The translations under genes and the position numbers were made by a program. Of a stretch of DNA of 6,905 bases, positions 1 to 6,700 are shown one piece after another. Each line of letters opens with the position of its first letter. Within the stretch, counting starts at the first letter, position 1. The stretch comes from Clostridiaceae bacterium (GTDB taxonomy: Bacteria > Bacillota > Clostridia > Saccharofermentanales > UBA5734), in assembly GCA_012511525.1 (NCBI GenBank), contig JAAZFW010000313.1, positions 1 through 6,905 on the forward strand. Direction: 5' to 3'. The notes beneath the pieces are model-generated. The model was not told the origin of the DNA. It ran no database searches and worked only from the letters and a program-made list of their open reading frames with translations.

Positions 1-1451
1 ATGCGGACCTTTCCCGCTACTGCTGGTTCATGAGCTACATCCCGCGCCATTTCCTGCCAGTCGTCTGGATCGGCATGTGCGCGGCCAGCCGTAACGGCTA
101 TCTGCCGTCCCGGCGCTTGCTGACGCGACTGGCCGGCGCCGCGCTCGCGTTGTCCGTCCTGGTGCTGAGCAATGACATCCATCAGCTGGTCTTCGTCTAC
201 CAGACGGAGACGGCCGCCGAGTATCTGAACGAATACCGAAACGGACTGGGGTACTACCTGTCGCTGACCTGGAGTTTTTCCCTGATCGTCGCCGGCCTGG
301 TTTTGCTGCTGCGCAGGCAGATGGCCCGGCGCGAGCGGCTCCAGCTCCTGTATGCCGGCATCCTGGCCGCCTTCCTGCTGGCCTACCAGGTGACCTACAT
401 GCTGAATGTCCTGCCGGTTGTCGACCTCGATATCCCGACGACGGTGGCGCTTCTCTATTTGCTGTTCAGCCTGGCCGCCCAGCGGGAACGCTTTCTTGGC
501 GCTTCCTGGCTGACGCTGCCGATCCTGCAGGATTCGCCCTATGCGGTTGCGGTGTTCGACGGTGCGGGGCAGCTGCGTTACCGCAACGAGGTCATGGCCG
601 CTGCGTTGCCGGATCTGGATCAGGCGGCGGCGGTCGACCGGCTGCTTTCGGCAGACGGACCGGAAACGGACATCCGGGTCGGCAGGCGGGTGTTCAAACG
701 CCACGACAGCCATGTTCCGGCCGGACAGGTTGTCCTGCTCGAAGACATCACGGAAATTCGGGACTTGGAAACCCGGCTGCAGCAAACCCGGGCCAGGCTC
801 ATCGATGTCAACACCATGCTGGCGCGCCAATTTGGCGATGTGTCCGCCCTGGCGAGCCGGCTGGAGCAGGAACGTTATGCCCGTCAGTGGGATCAGCTGT
901 TTCGCGACAAGCTGAAAAACGCGCGGCAATCGCTTGCCAGCATCGATCCCGACCAGCCGGACGATGTGCTGCGCCAGGCCTTGCGCGCTGTCCGGCTGCG
1001 TTTGTTTATCTGCCAGCATCGCCTGCGGCTGATCATCCGCAGCCTGGAGGAACATCCCGAGCTGCCCGCGTCCCTGGTTGCGCGCTATGCAACCGGTCTG
1101 GTCAAGGACGGGCGCCGTGTCGGTCTCGACGGCGTCGCCACGGCTCGTGCGCACGGCATGCTGCCGCCGGATGTTCTGCCTTTGCTGGTGGAAACGATCG
1201 ACCGATTGTGCCTGGCCAGCTTTGCCTGGCCCGGCACATCTCTTGTTCTGCACCTGGAAAGCGATCAGGACAACATGACGCTGACCGCCTGCCTGGCGCT
1301 CGAGAACGGGAGTCTGACCGGATCCGGCAGCATCCTGGATGAGGCCCTGCTCCGTCAGGTTCACGCAGCAGCGGGCCAGGCCAGCCAGAATGACGAAGAG
1401 GACTGCCTGAGGGTTCAATTATCCTGGAACCGGGAGGAGGGAGCGCGATGA
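1..1451 (+). CDS. 7TM-sensor/PAS membrane protein with degenerate histidine-kinase core (5' partial)
   Basis: The frame is open to the left edge, and the residues before Met at position 30 (ADLSRYCWF) continue a membrane helix, so the gene starts upstream. Numbering here is from that Met. Hydrophobic segments lie near residues 3-20, 32-50, 75-94, 104-125 and 130-148. The motifs 'YIP..FLPV', 'SNDIHQLVF' and 'GLGYYLSLTW' resemble the N-terminal 7TM region of Clostridia histidine kinases (HisKA_7TM type); the first one or two helices are outside the window. A PAS-like domain (about 163-240) ends in 'VVLLEDITEIRDLE' and leads into a coiled coil (about 240-290). The C-terminal region aligns by eye with the kinase core of the next gene, but Asp288 replaces the phospho-accepting His, Arg392 replaces the N-box Asn, and no glycine-rich ATP lid is visible. 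It is therefore probably not an active kinase. Its stop overlaps the next start (ATGA). The role is inferred: a sensory or regulatory partner of the downstream kinase. Confidence 0.85.
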   Translation, partial: ADLSRYCWFMSYIPRHFLPVVWIGMCAASRNGYLPSRRLLTRLAGAALALSVLVLSNDIHQLVFVYQTETAAEYLNEYRNGLGYYLSLTWSFSLIVAGLVLLLRRQMARRERLQLLYAGILAAFLLAYQVTYMLNVLPVVDLDIPTTVALLYLLFSLAAQRERFLGASWLTLPILQDSPYAVAVFDGAGQLRYRNEVMAAALPDLDQAAAVDRLLSADGPETDIRVGRRVFKRHDSHVPAGQVVLLEDITEIRDLETRLQQTRARLIDVNTMLARQFGDVSALASRLEQERYARQWDQLFRDKLKNARQSLASIDPDQPDDVLRQALRAVRLRLFICQHRLRLIIRSLEEHPELPASLVARYATGLVKDGRRVGLDGVATARAHGMLPPDVLPLLVETIDRLCLASFAWPGTSLVLHLESDQDNMTLTACLALENGSLTGSGSILDEALLRQVHAAAGQASQNDEEDCLRVQLSWNREEGAR

Positions 1452-2926
1452 TCTGGTATACCATCCCTTACGGCGTCAGCATCGCGGCCTTGCTCGCGAT
1501 GCTGCTGACCGGCGTTTTGCAGTCCGTCGCAGCCCTGGAGGCAAGCGAATTGCTCCAGCCGCATTTTGTCCGCCGTGTTCGCCTGCACTACGGCCTGCTA
1601 GCATGTGTTTCGCTGGTGTTGTTTCTTGAGCTGGTCATGGCCGTCTCATCCATTGAGGGGGGACTGTACCTGGGGATCAGCCGCGTGCCGCGCCTGGTTG
1701 CCTTTCTGCCGGTCCTGCACGGCATCTGGTGCCGCCGGCATCCGCTCGGGCTGCCCGAAAGCCTGCTTCCCGCCAAGGCAGGCTTATGGCTGCCGCTGCT
1801 TTGCCTGCCGCTGGAACTTTTCCTCCCGCCGCCGATATCCGCCCTGCTGATCTGCTTTGCTGTCGCCTGGCTCGGTCTTGACGCGGTTCACACGTTGCTG
1901 ACCTTCCAGGCCTACCGGCGCAGCGAACTGACCCGCTCGATCATTCCCCACATGGTGCGCAGCATCGATTATGGCTTGTGCGTGGCCAATGCACGCGGCT
2001 GGGTGATCGAATCCAACCCGGCTTTCACAGCGCTGTGCAGCAGGCTTGATCTGCCTGCAGGCGACCCTATCAGCGCCTTTGACCGCGCGCTGACCGCGCA
2101 GCAATTCCAGCGCGATCTCGAGGTCCGCGATCTAGGCGGGAGCCTCGCCATCCGAAAGGGTGATGCGTCGTATGCCTTGAGACGCCAAACGTTCCGAGTT
2201 GGCCGGAGGCAATACACCCAGCTGAGCTTGTCGGATACCACCCGCCTGACCCGGGTCAGCCGCACCCTGGAGCAGGATAACCGGCTGCTGGCAGAACGCA
2301 ACCGCGAACTGGAGCAGGTCATCGCCCGGCTCGGCGAGGAGGAAGCGGCCCATGAACGCGAGCGGCTGTGCCGTATGGCTCACGATGCCTGGTCGCAGCA
2401 GCTGGCGATCGCCGGGCTGACGGTCGATATGCTGATCCGGCAAAGTGTCGTTCCGGTCGATGCGGCCAAACTGGCCGAATGCGGCGCGCTGCTGGCGATG
2501 CCCGGCGAAAATGAGCTGGCCTTGTTTCCAGGCGACCTGGATAAGGCGATCAGCCGCCTGGCGCAAAGCTACCGGCAGTTGGGCGTAACGACCCTTGTAA
2601 CCGGGCAGGCCCGATTCACGCCAGCCCAGGAAGAAGCCCTCAAACCGGTGCTGCGCGAGGCTTTTGCCAACGCTGTCCGCCATGCCTACGCCCGGACGAT
2701 CGAAGTCCGCTTTTTTTCGGAGCCCGACCAGGCCGGGCTTGAGATCCGCAACGACACGCTGGACAGCACGCCGGAAATCGCCGAGGGCCGCGGCCTGCAC
2801 GATATCCGAATGCGGGTCAGCCAGGCCGGCGGCAGCATCCAGGTCAGTAAAAAGAATCACTTTTCACTTATGGTCACGTTCGACCGGACCGGGGAGGAGG
2901 ACAACAATGAAAATCGTCCTGATTGA
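1448..2926 (+). CDS. Multi-pass membrane sensor histidine kinase (HisKA_3-like)
   Basis: This 492-residue protein is the likely active kinase of the operon: it would autophosphorylate from ATP and pass the phosphate to the regulator encoded next. About five hydrophobic segments (near 3-28, 48-70, 80-98, 108-126, 129-150) form a membrane domain without a large external loop. A PAS-like domain (about 168-262, 'GLCVANARGWVIESNPAF') follows, then a coiled coil (about 263-303). The dimerisation and phosphotransfer region contains 'ERERLCRMAHDAWSQQL', which matches the ERxR...HDxxxQ pattern of the NarX/DesK kinase class, with His312 as acceptor. The ATPase domain has N-box 'LREAFANAVRHA' (Asn408) and a G2-type 'GRGLHDIRMRV', followed by 'GGSI'. 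The G1 position reads 'IRNDT', not the usual D-x-G. The start is fixed by GGAGG at 1436-1440, and its ATG overlaps the previous stop by 4 bp. Its last seven codons overlap the regulator gene. The ligand is unknown. Confidence 0.93.
   Translation: MIWYTIPYGVSIAALLAMLLTGVLQSVAALEASELLQPHFVRRVRLHYGLLACVSLVLFLELVMAVSSIEGGLYLGISRVPRLVAFLPVLHGIWCRRHPLGLPESLLPAKAGLWLPLLCLPLELFLPPPISALLICFAVAWLGLDAVHTLLTFQAYRRSELTRSIIPHMVRSIDYGLCVANARGWVIESNPAFTALCSRLDLPAGDPISAFDRALTAQQFQRDLEVRDLGGSLAIRKGDASYALRRQTFRVGRRQYTQLSLSDTTRLTRVSRTLEQDNRLLAERNRELEQVIARLGEEEAAHERERLCRMAHDAWSQQLAIAGLTVDMLIRQSVVPVDAAKLAECGALLAMPGENELALFPGDLDKAISRLAQSYRQLGVTTLVTGQARFTPAQEEALKPVLREAFANAVRHAYARTIEVRFFSEPDQAGLEIRNDTLDSTPEIAEGRGLHDIRMRVSQAGGSIQVSKKNHFSLMVTFDRTGEEDNNENRPD
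2891..2900 (+). promoter_or_regulatory. Ribosome binding site inside the kinase gene that sets the regulator start
   Basis: GGGGAGGAGG contains a perfect AGGAGG (2895-2900) six bases before ATG 2907. It lies within the last codons of the histidine kinase gene. It argues for the 200-residue regulator over a longer frame opening at 2664, and suggests that kinase and regulator translation are coupled. Confidence 0.8.
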
Positions 2927-3509
2927 GGACCAGAACCTGCTCAGCACCACGCTGGCCAAGGCCTTTGAACAGGTTGCGGACATTGAGGTCGTCGGCCGGT
3001 CCGACAAGGCCAGCGAAGCCCCAGACATGTGCCGGCGGCTGCAGCCGGATATCGTGGTCATGGATGTGTTCACGAACGATGGCAGCGGGATTGACTACAC
3101 GGCCCGGATCAAGCGGGATTTTCCCGCGATCAAGGTGCTCGTGATGACCGGCGTCGAGGACGACCGCCTGGTTCAGGCGGCTGAGGAGGCCGGCGCGGAC
3201 ATGTTCTTTTGGAAAAACACTTCGCTGGAGGAGCTGACGGAGTTCATCCGCTACGCGCAAAAATCCTACCGGGTTTTCCCCAGCTTGAACAGCGACAACC
3301 ATAAGAAACCGAGCTTTTCCGACCTGGACCTGCGTATCGTCACCCTGCTGGCCCAGGGCAAGAGCGCCCGTGAAATCGCCGCGGAACTTTATTTGGGCTA
3401 TGGCACCGTGCGCATCCACATCTCGCACCTGTATGCGACGACCGGGCTGAAAAGCCGTGCCCAACTGGTCGCTTATGCCCTGCGCGCGGGCCTGATCCGC
3501 CTCGAATAG
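2907..3509 (+). CDS. NarL/FixJ-family response regulator (receiver + LuxR-type HTH)
   Basis: This is a 200-residue DNA-binding response regulator. The receiver domain (about 1-120) has the acidic pair Glu7-Asp8, phospho-acceptor Asp53 in 'PDIVVMDVF', Thr81 in 'VLVMTG' and Lys103 in 'FFWKN', so the full phosphorylation site is present. After Asp53 the sequence is 'VFTNDGSGID' and not the usual x-x-MP, a variant I associate with Clostridia relatives that sit beside 7TM sensors. A short linker leads to a LuxR-type HTH (about 136-197) with 'LLAQGKSAREIAAELYLGYGT' split around the turn and recognition-helix residues 'TVRIHISHLY'. The frame is open upstream to an ATG at 2664, but that stretch is a shadow of the kinase gene. 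AGGAGG at 2895-2900, six bases before ATG 2907, and the canonical 'MKIVLIED' N-terminus fix the start. It overlaps the kinase gene by 20 bp. Likely partner: the preceding kinase. Likely targets: its own operon or the surface-protein gene downstream (inference). Confidence 0.95.
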   Translation: MKIVLIEDQNLLSTTLAKAFEQVADIEVVGRSDKASEAPDMCRRLQPDIVVMDVFTNDGSGIDYTARIKRDFPAIKVLVMTGVEDDRLVQAAEEAGADMFFWKNTSLEELTEFIRYAQKSYRVFPSLNSDNHKKPSFSDLDLRIVTLLAQGKSAREIAAELYLGYGTVRIHISHLYATTGLKSRAQLVAYALRAGLIRLE

Positions 3510-3540
3510 CCCCATCCGCGAAGCGGTGTCGCAGCCATAT

Positions 3541-3570
3541 ACAAATGTCTATTCAGATCAGGACATTTGT
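3541..3570. promoter_or_regulatory. Perfect inverted repeat, candidate operator
   Basis: ACAAATGTC (3541-3549) and its exact reverse complement GACATTTGT (3562-3570) flank a 12-bp spacer. The half-site centres are 21 bp apart, about two helical turns, which would place a dimer's two binding surfaces on one face of the DNA. The site is AT-rich within a GC-rich genome. It lies 31 bp after the regulator's stop and just upstream of a possible promoter for the surface-protein gene. No T-run follows the right arm, so it does not look like an intrinsic terminator. Binding by the adjacent LuxR-type regulator is an inference from position and symmetry; an unrelated regulator or an RNA hairpin are alternatives. 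Confidence 0.5.
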
Positions 3571-3576
3571 GGATTC

Positions 3577-3605
3577 TTATCACCTTCTTGCTCATCGACA
3601 ATAAA
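3577..3605 (+). promoter_or_regulatory. Weak sigma-A-like promoter candidate for the surface-protein gene
   Basis: TTATCA (3577-3582; 4 of 6 matches to TTGACA) and AATAAA (3600-3605; 4 of 6 to TATAAT) are separated by 17 bp in the most AT-rich part of the intergenic region. The inverted repeat at 3541-3570 would end six bases upstream of the -35 box, a position typical of an activator site. Both boxes are imperfect, so the call is tentative. Transcription from here would give a leader of roughly 115 nt. Confidence 0.3.
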
Positions 3606-3714
3606 AGTATCTCTGGTCATCGCACAACAACCATGCCGATGTGTTTGCGCACGAGCCGGCGGGTCTGTTGCCGGTGCGGTGCCGGACGTGTCGCGAAGGC
3701 CTCATTGATCGTGC

Positions 3715-3720
3715 AGGAGG
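3715..3720 (+). promoter_or_regulatory. Ribosome binding site of the surface-protein gene
   Basis: A perfect AGGAGG lies seven bases upstream of ATG 3728. Together with the typical signal peptide that begins right there, it fixes the start of the large secreted protein. Confidence 0.8.
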
Positions 3721-3727
3721 GATCCCC

Positions 3728-6700
3728 ATGAAAAAGAAGACGGCAAAACGAACTGCGTCGCTGATCCTGGCACTCTCGCTGGTGCTGGGCCTGTGGGCTG
3801 CCTTGCCGGTCCAGGAAGCCGATGCCGGCTCGCAGTACATCACCGACATCCTCGTCCGTGCGACCGCCAGCAGCGTCGCGGTCAGCTTCCACTACGGCAA
3901 GGATACATCGGACGAGGACACGCAAAGCCTGCGGGTCTACCTGATCCGCTACGATCCCTACAGCAAAGTCGTAAACGGTTTTTACACACCCGACGGGACC
4001 AATCCGGTCGGCGATTACCAAACGACCTTTGCCAATCTGCCGTCCGGACAGCAGTATTATGTTCAGATTCACGGCTCCGCCCGCACCTACGGCACTTTGT
4101 CGGATACGGAGCGTGATTATTACAGCGACCTGATCCCGATCAGAACCGTCGTGCCCCAGGCGCCGCAGCTGGGCCTTAGCCTGATGTCGCTGGGTGCCAG
4201 CACGGTCCGTCTGGACTGCCAGCTGCTGGATACTGGCACCGGTGTCAGCTACGATCCCGATCAGCGCATCTGGTTCCAGAACCTGGGCGTGGCTTTGAAA
4301 TCCAGCGCGGTGGTCGTGATGCGCCAGAGCCTCGCTCCGGCCGGCAACCTGGATCCGAACGACCCGCTGGCGGAAGGCGTCTTCGGTCCCGAAACCTGGG
4401 ACGATTACGAGAATCCCTTCGAAACGGGTATCGAGTTCGCCAGCCTGGAACCGGACACCGAATATATCGCCCAGGTCCAGATGACCAACACGTACGATCT
4501 GACCGGATATTCGGCCAAGCTGGCATTCCGCACCTACGCCAATCCGCAGGTCTCAATCGACGATGTCAAGGCACTAAGCACCGGGGTCTATGTCACGGCG
4601 ACCGTTACAATCGACGCGCGCGACGAGGTTAAGAGCCTTAGCCTGTACGCGGACGATCCGGATGCTGGCGAACCGGTCTACGACCCGGCCCGGCTGAGCG
4701 GCAGCCTGGTTCGTTTTGACGATGCCACCGGTCAGGCTGTTTTCCAAATCGGGGGGCTGGCCTACGAGACCGAGTACGATCTCCAGGTCCTGCTCGAGTC
4801 GCAGGGCGGCCAGGCCAGGAGTGCAAAAAGCACGATCACCACCTTGCCGGAACCGGTCCAGGCAAGCGTCACCACACAGCCTGCCACGGTGATTCGCAGC
4901 GACAAGGCCCGGCTGAACGCGACCATCGGCAGCACCGGCTACACCTCGATCATTGAGCACGGCTTTCTCTATTCCGCCACCAACGCCCATCCCGTCCGGG
5001 GCGCCCTTGACGCGGTCGAGGTGATGGCGCCGGTTACATCCCAGACTGCCCCGATCCCATTCTTTGCCATCGCCGACGGCCTGCTGCCCGGCCAGCTCTA
5101 CCATTATGTTTCGTTCGTACGCAACAACGAGGGCACGAGCTATGGCGATTCGCTGACGTTTACAACGATTACAGCCCCGGCCGTCTTGACGTTGGACGGA
5201 ATAACCGACAAGACGACGGCCGCCATCCGCCTCTATGGCGAAGTGGTCTCAACCGGCGGTATCGAGCCCACGCTGCGCGGGTTTGTTTACGACCAGCTGC
5301 CCGACCCGCTCCTGGGCAAGTCCAGTGCCCAGAGCGCCCTGGACGATGTGACCAATGCGTCAACCGGGCAGTTTGATGTCCTGGTGTCCGGATTGTCCGC
5401 CAACACGACGTATTACTACAAGGCATTCATCCACAGCTTGTCCGGAACGCTCTACGGCGCCCAGTACAGCTTCACCACCGAGGCGCTGGACACAATCCTG
5501 CCGTCGGTCGCCCTGCTGACGATCACGGATCCGCAGGTTACCGACACGACGGCTGAGGTTTACGGAACGTTCACCACGCCGGCCGGCACCACGGTCACTG
5601 AGACGGGCTTTGTCTATTCCGAGATGCCCAATCCCACCCTGAACGATTTTGACAGCATGTTCATTCCGCTTACCGACACAGACGGCATGTTCACGACCCT
5701 GCTGTCCAGCCTCAAATCCAACACCACCTACTACCTGCGCGCCTACGCGATCAACGCCAACGGCACCGGCTACAGCCCGGCGGTCAGCTTCACAACCAAG
5801 AATACGCTGAGCGCGGTGCCGCCGGAGCTGATCACATCGTTCCATGTCGATGACATTCAGGCGACGGCCCTGACCGTGACGCTGGAAACAACAGGATCGC
5901 CTGTCGCCAGCAAGGTTGTCCTCTACAGCGAGACCAACCCGATGCCGCTCTACGGTGCGCCGGGGGTCAGCAACGTGACCTTAGGTCTTGCGGACGGCAC
6001 CCAGAAGACGATCGACGGCCTCAAGCCCAACACCACCTACTACCTGCGCGCCTACACGCGCAAGCCCGACCCGATCCTGGGCGGCTTTGTGACCCGCTAC
6101 AGTGATGTCCTGACCGTGACGACACGCCTGTCCGGGCCGCCGCTCGTCAGTCATGCCGCCATTCCGGTCACCGATCTTGACCTTTACAGCGCCACGGTCA
6201 ACGTCACGCTCGACCCCAACGGCGGGACGATCAGCCGCTATGTGGTCGCCCTGACCGCCAGCCATCTTGAGCCGGCGCTCGAAGGAACCGGCGTGCAGCT
6301 GTTCGACGTCGCGGCCAGCATCAGCAGCGCCCAGTCCGTTCAGATCGGTCTGACAGGCTTGCACAGCCGTTTCAACTATGCATACCGGGTCTATGCCCTG
6401 AACGCTGACGGCTGGGGTGCTACGCCGGTTCAGCCGCTCACGACCGCAACGGCACCCGATCCCGTAGCTGCGATCACGGCCATCGAACCAGGAGCGACAG
6501 CGGCAGCCTTTACCGTCACGCTGAGCCAGGACGGAATCAACGAGAACAAAGTCGGGTTTATTCACGTAGCGGTCGGTACATCCCCCAATCCACTGCCGTA
6601 TGACACGTCCAACCGGGTCGCGCTCATCGAGCCGGACGGTAACGGGACGTATTCGGTAACCGTGACGGGCCTTATTCCGGAAACCCATTACTATGCCAAG

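Noticed and set aside
887..1342. A 151-codon plus-strand frame overlapping the first gene
   Set aside because: It is an Ala/Arg/Pro-rich out-of-frame reading of the degenerate kinase region, with no ribosome binding site.
2132..2860. A 242-codon open frame on the minus strand inside the kinase gene
   Set aside because: It is antisense to a clear kinase with conserved motifs; GC-rich coding DNA often leaves such frames open. No recognisable domain or start signal supports it.
2664..2906. An earlier ATG (2664) as the regulator start, giving 81 extra residues
   Set aside because: The extra residues are an out-of-frame reading of the kinase ATPase domain, and the perfect AGGAGG before 2907 with the 'MKIVLIED' start is typical of receivers.
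3516..3526. Small hairpin CCGC-GAA-GCGG after the regulator stop as a terminator
   Set aside because: It has only four base pairs and is followed by mixed sequence, not a T-run.
3491..3562. CCTGATC (3491-3497) and GATCAGG (3556-3562) as a longer alternative hairpin
   Set aside because: A seven-base match across nearly 60 bases, with one arm inside coding sequence, is likely chance.
3526..3708. A 60-codon plus-strand frame in the intergenic region
   Set aside because: It crosses the inverted repeat and the promoter candidate, has no Shine-Dalgarno, and its translation has no family features.
5981..6688. A 235-codon minus-strand open frame opposite the Fn3-like repeats, plus others at 5360-5845 and 4574-5104
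   Set aside because: The plus strand carries one continuous signal-peptide protein with regular repeats through the same DNA. The antisense translations are Arg/Gly-rich and look like no family.
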